The notes under the pieces are model-generated. The model had not been told where the DNA came from. It did no database searches and saw only the letters and a program-made list of their open reading frames with translations. A stretch of 64,000 nt of DNA, from the NCBI GenBank assembly GCA_964019425.1, contig OZ025820.1, positions 682,001 to 746,000 of the forward strand, given 5' to 3'. Every line of letters starts with the position of its first letter. The stretch's first letter is position 1. Origin of the DNA: Flectonema sp. DT1601 (lineage: Eukaryota > Euglenozoa > Diplonemea > Diplonemida > Diplonemidae). This document shows, one piece after another, positions 9,357 to 18,708 of this stretch. The translations under genes were made by a program, and so were the position numbers.

Positions 9357-10360
9357 ATGGGTAAGAAAAACCGTAAGAATGGAGGAGGAGCAGGGGGAGG
9401 GGGTGAAAAACGTCTCGCACCTGACGGCAAGCAGTACAATAAGGTATGCACCAGTTAAAGGTATTTGCTTGGTAGACACTTCTTGACAACAATTATTTAA
9501 CATCCAAACACAAACTCAGAATCAATTCATTAGCTACTACGGAGGTACTGTTGAGTGGGATGCAGCAGCACCAAAAGTAGCAGAAGCTGCTCCTGTGGAA
9601 GACGTCCCAAAGGATACCTCAGACTCCGCACCAGAGGAGAAGCCAGAAGAAGTGGAGAAGCCAGCAGAAGAGGCAGAAAAGCCTGTAGAAGAGGATGCCC
9701 CTAAGGACGAAGAGGAAGACTCAAAGAAAATTGAAGAAGAAGCAGCAGCGGCAAAGGCTGCCGAAGAAGAAGCAGCTGTTGCGAAGGCTGCCGAAGAAGA
9801 AGCTGCGAAAAAGGCTGAAGAAGAAGCAGCAGCGGCAAAGGCTGCTGAAGAGGAAGCAGCCGCCGCGAAGGCTGCCGAAGAAGAAGCTGCGAAAAAGGCT
9901 GAGGAGGAAGCCGCTGCAGCAAAGGCAGCTGAGGACGAGGCAGCATCAAAAGCTGCAGCAGACGCGGCCAAAAAAGCCGAAGAGGAAGCAGCGGCGGCGA
10001 AAGCCTCTGCGGAAGAAGCTGCAAGAAAGAAGTCAGAAGACGAAGCGGCTGCTGCAAAGGCATCCGAGGAGGCAGTTGCTACTAAGAAGTCTGAAGCCGT
10101 AGCAGCTGAGGCTGAGGCCAAGAAAGACGAGACTGATGAAAAACCCGCAACCGAAACCGAGCCACTCATGAAGAGACAAAAGCCGGTATGTACACTACTT
10201 GTTATCTTTTCTACTGTAAACTGTTTGTTAACTGAGCTTCTGTACCAACACCACAAAGCAGGTGGCAGCTGAGGGTGAAGCTGACGCTAGCACTCCACTG
10301 ATTGACGGAGATAAGGATAGAGAAGTAAGGTATGTACATATTGACTTACGTTCACTTTGA
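9357..10360 (+). CDS. Ala/Glu/Lys-rich single-alpha-helix protein with N-terminal YYGG motif (3 exons)
   Basis: Spliced model 9357-9443, 9520-10185, 10262-10360, about 283 residues. The introns are both 76 nt (GTATGC to CTCAG, GTATGT to AGCAG), both phase 0. A basic Gly-rich start (MGKKNRKNGGG) is followed by QFISYYGGTVEWDAA, an acidic Pro/Glu segment, then repeated AEEEAAAAKAAEEEA units over about residues 95-235, predicted to form a long charged single alpha helix or coiled coil. The end is uncertain: GTAAG followed by GTATGT at about 10325-10335 is a strong second donor, so a further exon is possible. The reverse strand is also open here because of the repeat, but it is a shadow. The start has TTCTTAG 11 nt upstream. 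Function unknown; it looks like a structural spacer. Confidence 0.75.
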
Positions 10361-11792
10361 TTAGTTGTCAGCAAAATGATGTGCACGGTAAGTTGAGAGT
10401 CTGGTTTAGCAGTCGTAACGAAAAGTTAATTTAAACCACAAAATAAAATCAGGTGTTGTTGTGTGCTCCAGTAGATTAACCACGCGATAATGTGATTCGT
10501 AGACTCTGCTGCTGACAACCTTTTTTATGGGTGAAAAGCCATGTGTCATCAAGTAAAAAAAATATTGAAGAGGCAAGAAAGAAAATTACAAGGTACTGGC
10601 TGCAGTAGGCCTGTGTGAGTTCATACGAGATTATAACTGTCTTGGAAAGTTCTATTATGGCAGTAAACTGTATCACATGAAGCGATACTCCGCTGGTCAT
10701 CGTTGGAAATAACAAGTAGTGCCCCACCCCCCCCTAATCTAGACATCTTTCCTAGGGGAATGTCTGTTTCTCGCTCAGGTTTATGTATGACTTAGCCAAG
10801 ACAACCTTATTATGAACGAAAAATAAGAGGGAAAAAAAATAAAAACCTGAGAATTGAAAAATGCCCTTCAAACGTGTAATGTGTTTTTCGATATTTTTTT
10901 AAATATTTATTATATTTTTTCATTTTTTTTTGTTGTGGAGCTCTCTGTGGGGGCCACGTGTGTTGCACGCTTCTAACTTTTTGAATATCAAACAAGGCAT
11001 GGGGGGGGGGGAAAAAAAAAAAGGTGGGGATATATTCCGCACAACCAAGCATAGCCTAATACGATAAAACGTCTGACGTCTTCTTTCTCTTCGCGACTTT
11101 CGATCTTGACTAACCAGTTCGGAGTAAATCTTTAGATTTGTGGCTGCTAATCCAGCTGCTTCGAACATGCGTAGTTATGTTTGTTAAAATGAGAAAAGCC
11201 GATCTTTGCTTGAGAGTTACTGTCCAAATTGGTACAAAAAAAAAAAAAAAAATCCAATCAGGAAAAATCTTTATAACTCTTTTTGCGGAGAAAAAGAAAA
11301 AAAAGACAAAAAAAAATGATTGTCACGTATTTGCTGATAGAGGAAGAGGAGGGTTATGTTTTTTTTGGTGATTTTTGTTTCCTTGCTTCAATACGAACGC
11401 GAAAAAAAAGAAGGAAGGGAAAAAGAAGAAAAAAGAAAAAAAAAAAAAAAAAAAAAAAAGAAAAAATACAAAAAAAAAAAAGAAATGGAAATCGGCCACA
11501 AACTAGATTATATTTTCGGTGACCCCGTTGGAAATGAAAAATTACAATGACCGACAATTCGGTTGTACCCTGCACCCATCCTTATGTCAGCTTGCACTAC
11601 TTCGCATGTGGCCGCCCTATGTTATTCCACAACGTTGTAAACCATATAACTCTACATCATATCTACATAATAATGTCACTGTAGTTTAAACAGCACTGAG
11701 CAGAGGTATACTTGATATAAAAAATTAAATAAATTTAATTAATAATTCTATCAGCAGAACACAAAAAAAAGGATTTTTTTCTTTCATCAACA
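10361..11792. other. AT-rich spacer
   Basis: No supported gene. Contains a G-run/A-run junction at about 11000-11022 and long A-runs at 11240-11255 and 11435-11480. The open frames here consist of Lys or Phe runs. TTCTATCAG near 11755 is a candidate 3' splice site for the P450 gene. Confidence 0.5.
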
Positions 11793-13301
11793 ATGTTCTC
11801 ACTGCTAACGATTGCCGGCACTGCAGTTCTTGCGGTGCTGCTGTTGCTGTATAAGATAAGCGCAAAGGGTCCAGCTGGTGTTCCGGTTCACAGCAGGCAG
11901 GAAACGTTTTGGGGAACAACTCGTGTAATCCTAAAGAACGTTTTAGGTCTCAAGGAGGAAGCATTGGTAACTTTTAATTGCGATGAATTCGTAAAAAATG
12001 GATGGAAGGCCTACGGATGGGGTGCTGTTGGTGGAAAGCAAGGAATCAACATCTGCGATCCGAGAGATGTTAAATTCTTATTGAAGGATGAGTTTGCTAA
12101 CTTTGTCAAAGGTGAAGAATTCATTGAGAACTTTCACTGCGTCATCGGAAAAGGAATTTTCAACGTCAACGGAGCTGAATGGAAAGCCCAACGAGTAATC
12201 GCTGCTCAAATGTTCAACAGAAGACAACTCAGTGAGAGAATGTCTCAGGTGTTCGGAAGCCATGCTCAAGACTTTGTTCAGGCTTTGAAAATGAATGCCG
12301 ACAAGGGTATCTCAGAATTCGACATTCAGCAATACTTTTATTGCTACACTTTTGATGCGATTAATTCAGTTGCTTTTAACCGTGACGTTAATACCCTAAA
12401 GGGAAAACAAGATGATGTCGATTTTATGAACGCCTTTCACAAGATTCAGGACGTTGTCCCAACTCGTTTTATTGATCCTGTCTGGAAATTCAACAGATTC
12501 TTTCAATGTAGTGAAGCAGAGAGAGAAATCAGCAAGTATCTTAAGGTTGTTAATAATTATGTTTACAAAGTAGCTGATGACTATTTATCTGAAGACCTTG
12601 ACTTAGCTGATGACAGAACGATGACGGGATTATTTATTCATCAAAGTAAGGAAGAGGGATTAGAACCTGACAGAGAACTAATCAAAGACTTGATTATGAA
12701 CTTTGTCCTCGCAGGTAGAGACACCACATCGTCAGGTCTCGCAAGTACTATTTGGATGGTGTGCAAACACCCTGAGTGGCAAGAAAAACTAATTGCTGAA
12801 GCAGCAGATGTTTACTCTAACATGCAGATTGGAGACCCGTTGACATTTGAGGATGTGGCTGATGGTAAAGCACCAGTTTCAAAGGCAGTCTTCATGGAAG
12901 CGATTAGACTCTTCCCACCTGTAGCAGGTAATGAAAAGGTCGCAGTTGAGAAAGCGACATTCCCATCGGGATTTACTGTTGAGGCAGGAACTAAAATTAG
13001 TTGGTTTCCGATGGCTACCAACAAGCATCCAGAACATTGGGTTCATCCAGAAGACTTCTACCCGTCTCGTTGGTTAGACGACTCCTGCAAGGGTCTCTCT
13101 GACTATCTGTACCCAACATTCAATGCTGGTCCACGTTTATGTCTTGGTAAGGATATGGCTATTTTGGAAGCTCAGATTATTTTATTGACGATGTTCGCTA
13201 ACTTTAAGTTTACCTTGAAGCCAGGATTCGAACCTCGTGGAGGGTCTGGAGTAACCTGGCAATATGAAGATGGAGTCGTAGTGAGGATGGAACCTCTTTA
13301 A
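11793..13301 (+). CDS. Cytochrome P450, CYP86/704-like clan, copy 1
   Basis: Single exon, 502 residues, full length for a microsomal P450. An N-terminal hydrophobic anchor (about residues 4-20) is followed by a basic Pro-containing hinge. Hallmarks: I-helix LAGRDTTSSG near 305-315, K-helix EAIR near 369-372, a PSRW (PERF-type) segment near 423, and the heme loop FNAGPRLCLG near 442-451 with its axial Cys. The heme loop and I-helix resemble fatty-acid omega-hydroxylase P450s (CYP86/94/96/704), so hydroxylation of a fatty acid or similar lipid at the ER is likely; the substrate is not shown. A close paralogue lies at 16059-17567. Two internal blocks are identical at the DNA level between the copies (12175-12448 and 12691-12922), while flanking segments have diverged. 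Confidence 0.93.
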   Translation: MFSLLTIAGTAVLAVLLLLYKISAKGPAGVPVHSRQETFWGTTRVILKNVLGLKEEALVTFNCDEFVKNGWKAYGWGAVGGKQGINICDPRDVKFLLKDEFANFVKGEEFIENFHCVIGKGIFNVNGAEWKAQRVIAAQMFNRRQLSERMSQVFGSHAQDFVQALKMNADKGISEFDIQQYFYCYTFDAINSVAFNRDVNTLKGKQDDVDFMNAFHKIQDVVPTRFIDPVWKFNRFFQCSEAEREISKYLKVVNNYVYKVADDYLSEDLDLADDRTMTGLFIHQSKEEGLEPDRELIKDLIMNFVLAGRDTTSSGLASTIWMVCKHPEWQEKLIAEAADVYSNMQIGDPLTFEDVADGKAPVSKAVFMEAIRLFPPVAGNEKVAVEKATFPSGFTVEAGTKISWFPMATNKHPEHWVHPEDFYPSRWLDDSCKGLSDYLYPTFNAGPRLCLGKDMAILEAQIILLTMFANFKFTLKPGFEPRGGSGVTWQYEDGVVVRMEPL

Positions 13302-13477
13302 GTTTATTAATTCAGTTGAATGATTATTTTCTTTTTTATAATTGAAACCGAAATTGTTACTTGTTGTGTCTGTTTTTTTATTGCAAGCTGTTTCGAAATA
13401 TCCTTCTTGTGATTCATGTATACGCGTGTGAGTTTCATTTTTTTTTTATGTTACAAGGATATAACCTCTTAGGTCGG

Positions 13478-13513
<36 letters not shown>

Positions 13514-13828
13514 GAATTTTTGTTTTTTCATACCTTTGCTATCGTTGCATTGCATCTCGTTGTGTTTAATTTTATGTATCAGAGAATGAGTTCTTTCCCT
13601 GCAGCTTTGAGAGCCTTGGTTGCCTCTGGTAATTATATTCAACATCTACCAACTAGCTACTAACTAACTTCAGAATTATTTGCCAATCACGTGGTATGGA
13701 ACTTCGAATTTTCTGTGTTATTATTCTTGCGAAATAAGGTTGTAGTACGATATACTTTTTTAAAGTCGCTGAATAAATATTTCCCCCCTTAAGAATACAG
13801 TATCAAGTTACCCCCTTTCCTTTTAAAC

Positions 13829-13945
13829 GTACCTTTTTCTTTGATTGGCAACAGCTGTGTTTTTTCAGTCACGTACTTTGATATTGTTTTTAATACCCAA
13901 AGTTGTCGCTGTTTTTTACATTGTCATAGTTTCACCCCCATCTTT
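13829..13945 (+). repeat. Dispersed repeat copy (ACGTACCT...TACCCAAAGTTGT type)
   Basis: Two parts recur elsewhere in the window. TTTTAATACCCAAAGTTGT with the following ACATTGTC matches 15104-15130, and TAAACGTACCTTTNCTTTGAT with AACA matches 36226-36255, where CAGTCAAGTACG also recurs. Identity is partial, so this is an old low-copy spacer repeat. Confidence 0.55.
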
Positions 13946-14737
13946 CAAGAAAAAAAAAAAAAAAAAAGTATTCTTTCAGATTTCGTTCTTTTTTATTACG
14001 TTAAAAACGCATCGTTAATCAAAAAAAGAAAAGAAAGCTCTCAAATGGTAACCAACTAAACTCTTACTCCGATGGACATTAAGAAATTAGTTCTTTGAAA
14101 TGGACCAATTGATAAATCAGATTTATTAATTAACTGGAATAAGTACCTTTAGAACTTACTGATGAAGGCCTAAGAGGGACTAGTAGTTTATGAACCAGTG
14201 TCTTCATAGCTTTTTCTTTTTTTTTATGTATTTTTTGATTTAGCACACTTTTTTTTATAATAAACTCGTACTCTAACTAATTCCTTACTAACTTAACATA
14301 ATGCGATAGATCGCGCGTGTGAACTTTTTTTTTCTTCTTCTTTTTTTTTTATTTTTTTTTTTTATTCGTTTGAGCATTGAAACTGTTGATCCCATTTTTG
14401 GTTTTGCCCCCCAACAAACCCACTGCACACACGAAAAAACAAAAAAATAAAAATAAAAACAACTGAAAAATAAAAAAAGTACGCAAAAAAAGAACACACT
14501 CCTTTTTTTGACATGATTTATGTTGACGTGTTCTGTGGAATGCACGAAATTTCTGCCTGTCTAGTACCAGGAACTTCAAGGGTAAGTAGCCAGCGAATGC
14601 CTGGTATTGGTTTGTTTAGGACGTCTAAAACTGTTTTGTTTAAAAAAAGTGAATCAATTTCGTTTAGTGTCCGCCTGTTGACCTTGTCAGTCTCAATTAG
14701 GATAAAAAAACACTCCTTTTTCGCCCACTTGACCCTT

Positions 14738-15073
14738 GTTGTTTATGATACAATACATTTGTATTTTACGTACGAAATCAAACAGTTAACCCCCTCGACC
14801 CTGGTTATTGCATGGTAACAGTTAACCCCCTCGACCCTGGTTATTGCATGGTAACAGTTAACCCCCTCGACCCTGGTTATTGCATGGTAACAGTTAACCC
14901 CCTCGACCCTGGTTATTGCATGGTAACAGTTAACCCCCTCGACCCTGGTTATTGCATGGTAACAGTTAACCCCCTCGACCCTGGTTATTGCATGGTAACA
15001 GTTAACCCCCTCGACCCTGGTTATTGCATGGTAACAGTTAACCCCCTCGACCCTGGTTATTGCATGGTAACAG
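14738..15073 (+). repeat. 36-bp minisatellite, about 8 copies, with dispersed leader
   Basis: The unit runs GTTAACCCCCTCGACCCTGG followed by TTATTGCATGGTAACA. It repeats about eight times with no visible differences. As 36 is a multiple of three, the array stays open in one frame (MVTVNPLDPGYC per unit), but there is no gene context. The preceding 50 bp (14738-14790, with GATACAATACATTTGTATTT and ACGTAC) recurs almost exactly at 61858-61917, which carries only one partial unit. A degenerate unit also occurs at about 15137-15165. Confidence 0.9.
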
Positions 15074-15220
15074 TTTCAAGTGCTTGATATTAATTTTGTT
15101 TTTAATACCTAAAGTTGTTACATTGTCAAAGTCTTACCCCCTCGACCCTGATTATTGTATTAACAATTAAAGTTTCTACTCTAACCATTAATACTAACGA
15201 ACTCTAAGAGAAGGGCAAAC

Positions 15221-15420
15221 GTGATGAGTAGGACAGGCCTGACACCGCAGAGTCCCCCTTACTTTCTTCGCTGAAGGGCTGGGTAAGGGGAATGGTCTGA
15301 AGAAAGATTTTTTAATTTTAGCCCGAAACCAACCATTGTTTGTTTGTTGTCCTACGAACTTTTGCATTCGATTGAATTTTCCCGCCCTCCTCCCCTTCTT
15401 TTGACTGATAATCATTAATA
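15221..15420 (+). repeat. Structured dispersed repeat, copy A
   Basis: About 200 bp starting GTGATGAGTAGGACAGGCCT and ending near GACTGATAAT. Copies B (18281-18440) and C (37465-37672) share the first 90 bp with high identity, including a nested hairpin: CCCCTTAC pairs with GTAAGGGG, enclosing CTTC/GAAG. Near-direct repeats (ATTAATACTAAC and ACTCTAA) flank this copy. It could be a short mobile element or an RNA gene family; nothing in it codes for protein. Confidence 0.75.
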
Positions 15421-16058
15421 CTACTAACTCTAACCCCCCGTCCCCTATCTCAAGGAATGAAAACGACACAGTTTTAGTCTTTTCGTGCTGATCTGAGGGA
15501 TATGTACTACACTGACTAGGATACACCAATCCTCACCATATTAAGGAAGCAACGACCACGAATGTCGGATGTTACCACAGTGACTGAGAAGCTGGTGCTC
15601 AGCCTAACAAGAAGCGGGTAAAGAAAAATGATTCAAAACTCGATTATGTTGTTGTAGGTAAATCAATTTCTTTTTAGCACTAATTTTTTACGAAGTAACT
15701 ATAGAGAATTTTAGGACTTTTCTTTTTTTTTTTTATTTTCTTCTTTTTTTTCGAGATTTGGGAACTTTTTTTATCCGTGAAATTTATGATTAGTGATTGT
15801 ATCAACACTATGGGGCTCAATGTGGGCTCTATTTTTTCTTTCTTTTAAAAGTTCCCTTATACATGAGGGGAGCTCAATGTTTTATTTTTATATTGTACCA
15901 AAGTAACTTAAATTGTTAAGTCAATCAGCAATACATAATATGATGTGAATACGATACGTGAGTATTGGGAAAGTAGAGGATGAATTGTGATGGCTTAGTA
16001 AAGTATTTAACATAACACAAATCATGTATTACCTTTACAGGAGAGATAGCTATACAAT

Positions 16059-17567
16059 ATGTTTTCATGGTTAGCAATCACGGGGACAACTGTTCTTGTT
16101 GTCCTGCTGCTGTTGTATAAGATAAGCGCAAAGCGTCCGGTTGGTGTTCCGGTTCACAGTGCTTACGAGCCATTTTGGGGAACAACTCGCGTGCTATTAA
16201 CAAAAGTGTTTCAACGGCGGGAATTAACAATAGCTGATTTCAATATAAGGGAGTTTAGTAAGAATGGTTGGAAGGCATTCGGATTTTCAGGACTTGGAGG
16301 AAGAATAGGTGTCAGTATTTGTGATCCGAGGGATGTTAAATTTTTATTGAAGGATGAATTTTCTAACTTTGTCAAAGGAAAGAGACTCATTGATAGTCTT
16401 CACTCTCTCATCGGTAATGGAATCTTCAACGTCAACGGACCTGAATGGAAAGCCCAACGAGTAATCGCTGCTCAAATGTTCAACAGAAGACAACTCAGTG
16501 AGAGAATGTCTCAGGTGTTCGGAAGCCATGCTCAAGACTTTGTTCAGGCTTTGAAAATGAATGCCGACAAGGGTATCTCAGAATTCGACATTCAGCAATA
16601 CTTTTATTGCTACACTTTTGATGCGATTAATTCAGTTGCTTTTAACCGTGACGTTAATACCCTAAAGGGAAAACAAGATGATGTCGATTTTATGAACGCC
16701 TTTCACAAGATTCAAGGAATTATTCCAAGTCGCATTATTAACCCTGTCTGGAAATTCAACAGATTCTTTCAATGTAGTGAAACAGAGAGAGAAATCACTA
16801 AGTGTCTTAAGGTTGTTAATAATTATGTTTACAAAGTAGCTGATGACTATTTATCTGAAGACCTTGACTTAGCTGATGACAGAACGATGACGGGATTATT
16901 TATTCATCAAAGTAAGGAAGAGGGATTAGAACCTGACAGAGAGCTAATCAGAGATTTGATTATGAACTTTGTCCTCGCAGGTAGAGACACCACATCGTCA
17001 GGTCTCGCAAGTACTATTTGGATGGTGTGCAAACACCCTGAGTGGCAAGAAAAACTAATTGCTGAAGCAGCAGATGTTTACTCTAACATGCAGATTGGAG
17101 ACCCGTTGACATTTGAGGATGTGGCTGATGGTAAAGCACCAGTTTCAAAGGCAGTCTTCATGGAAGCGATTAGACTCTTCCCACCTGTCCCTATTAATGA
17201 AAAGCTTGTTCTTGAAACAACAACTTTCCCATCGGGATTTACTATTGAAGGAGGAAGTGTTATTGGTTGGGTACCTATGGCAGTAAACAGAAACCCAGAA
17301 CATTGGGTTCATCCAGAAGACTTCTACCCAGACCGTTGGTTAGACGACTCCTGCAAGGGGTTCTCTGACTATATGTACCCAACATTCAATGCTGGTCCAC
17401 GTTTGTGTCTTGGTAAGGATATGGCTATTTTGGAAGCTCAGATTATTTTATTAACATTATTCGCTAATTTTAAGTTTACCTTGAAGCCAGGATTCGAGCC
17501 ATTAGGAGCCACAGGAGTAACCTGGCAATACGAGAATGGAGTCGTAGTGAGGATGGAACCGCTGTAA
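16059..17567 (+). CDS. Cytochrome P450, CYP86/704-like clan, copy 2
   Basis: Single exon, 502 residues, the same length as copy 1. It has the N-terminal anchor, LAGRDTTSSG, EAIR, PDRW and the FNAGPRLCLG heme loop. The start codon lies 18 nt after an acceptor-like ACCTTTACAG. Compared with copy 1, long stretches are identical even at silent sites (16441-16714 and 16957-17188), whereas residues 1-127, about 219-232, about 377-410 and a few C-terminal positions differ. In P450 structures those regions overlap substrate-recognition sites 1, 2/3 and 5, so the two enzymes may differ in substrate. Family role: monooxygenation with a reductase partner at the ER membrane, probably of lipids. Confidence 0.93.
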   Translation: MFSWLAITGTTVLVVLLLLYKISAKRPVGVPVHSAYEPFWGTTRVLLTKVFQRRELTIADFNIREFSKNGWKAFGFSGLGGRIGVSICDPRDVKFLLKDEFSNFVKGKRLIDSLHSLIGNGIFNVNGPEWKAQRVIAAQMFNRRQLSERMSQVFGSHAQDFVQALKMNADKGISEFDIQQYFYCYTFDAINSVAFNRDVNTLKGKQDDVDFMNAFHKIQGIIPSRIINPVWKFNRFFQCSETEREITKCLKVVNNYVYKVADDYLSEDLDLADDRTMTGLFIHQSKEEGLEPDRELIRDLIMNFVLAGRDTTSSGLASTIWMVCKHPEWQEKLIAEAADVYSNMQIGDPLTFEDVADGKAPVSKAVFMEAIRLFPPVPINEKLVLETTTFPSGFTIEGGSVIGWVPMAVNRNPEHWVHPEDFYPDRWLDDSCKGFSDYMYPTFNAGPRLCLGKDMAILEAQIILLTLFANFKFTLKPGFEPLGATGVTWQYENGVVVRMEPL

Positions 17568-17649
17568 GTAACTCTAATGTACTAATAAGGGATTACTGTG
17601 AGCTTTGATGAATTATTGATGAGTACGATATTCACCGAGGATCCTTTTT

Positions 17650-17680
<31 letters not shown>

Positions 17681-18150
17681 GTTGTTCATTCTTCGACTTA
17701 ACTGAACAAACTGATATACGGAACTCTACTTGTGCTTGATGTTAATCGCTCTGTTGATTCTTGTATTATGATATCGACTTCATTCTGCCCCTCGATGTCC
17801 TCCATAGCGATCGAATCGTTATTTATTTTATTTTATTTTATTCTGTTTTATTTTGCATCCACACCTTTGTGTAGAAGTAAATTTAATTGACAGGTTCGTT
17901 GTTTTGCCCTCCGTGTTTTTCTTCCCTTTTCTCTAACTGCGTCGCTGAAACTAAATCAAACCGACTTCTACTCTTAGGTTATATCGATCTCAGCGACTGC
18001 GAAAAAGCAAAAAAAAAAAAAAAAAAAAGCGTTGTGATTCTTTAACCCCCATTATACCTCACCCCTCAGGAATTACCGAACAAGGTCAAAGGCTCAATTA
18101 TATTATTTTTTAAAGTAGTTTTTTACTGCTAGCTAGGATTATTTATTAAT

Positions 18151-18183
<33 letters not shown>

Positions 18184-18708
18184 TTGGAGAGAAAAAAAAA
18201 AAAAGGAGCTAATTTCGTTAAGTGAAAACCTATGAAGGGATTTTATTTAAAGCTGAAATAACTAACTCATTGGGAAATCGCGATGAGTAGGACAGGCCTG
18301 ACACCGCAGTGTCCCCCTTACTTTCTTCACTGAAGAGGGCTGGGTAAGGGGAATGGTCCGAAGAAAGATTGTTTTTAATCTTAGCCCGAAACTTTGTTGT
18401 CCTACGAAATTTTGCTTTTTTTTGATTGACTGATAATTATTATTACCAACTCAAAGGGAAATAGTACGTGTCTTTCTTTTTTTCCCCTTCGATGTATAAA
18501 AAAAGACAATAGAGATAACCGCTTTATTGTCTTTAAAAAAAAAAAGAACCAAAAGCCTCTCTTATCAGAGATAACGCCGCTCGCCGAACGTGCGATTGGT
18601 TTCGAGCAGATTGCGAAGTCTTTTTGGACAGGCTTCTTCTTTTGCTATTTTAGTTTAAACAACACAAGAATTTAAAAAAAAAAAATCTTATTATAAGCCA
18701 TACACCAT
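17568..18708. other. Spacer with pentamer-like tract and structured repeat
   Basis: No gene seen. Contains a poly(T) tract at 17649-17680, a (TTTTA)n-like tract near 17821-17855, poly(A) at 18009-18028 and poly(T) at 18152-18182, then repeat copy B at 18281-18440. GCTATTTTAG near 18653 is a candidate acceptor for the next gene. Confidence 0.5.
18281..18440 (+). repeat. Structured dispersed repeat, copy B
   Basis: Same element as 15221-15420. It keeps the CCCCTTAC/GTAAGGGG stem with the CTTC/GAAG inner stem and the GACTGATAAT end. Near-direct flanks are visible (AACTCATTGGGAAAT before, AACTCAAAGGGAAAT after). Copies A and B each lie downstream of one P450 gene, in the same orientation. Confidence 0.75.

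Larger units (their letters stand above)
13302..16058. other. Repeat-bearing spacer between the P450 copies
   Basis: No supported gene. It carries a dispersed-repeat copy at 13829-13945, a 36-bp minisatellite (about 14784-15073) and a structured repeat copy (15221-15420). A 29-residue open frame at 13574-13663 has protein-like composition but no other support. ACCTTTACAG ending at 16040 is a strong candidate acceptor for the next gene. Confidence 0.6.

Noticed and set aside
9537-10256. 239-residue Ala/Ser-rich minus-strand frame
   Set aside because: Complement of the Glu/Ala/Lys repeat; the + strand has introns, a start and a coherent product.
13574-13663. 29-residue frame starting MYQRMSSFPAALRALVASG
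   Set aside because: Composition is protein-like, but length is minimal and no family or splice partner was convincing.
14812-15087. 91-residue frame of 12-residue repeats
   Set aside because: Minisatellite of 36 bp in spacer DNA, no flanking coding sequence; treated as a repeat.
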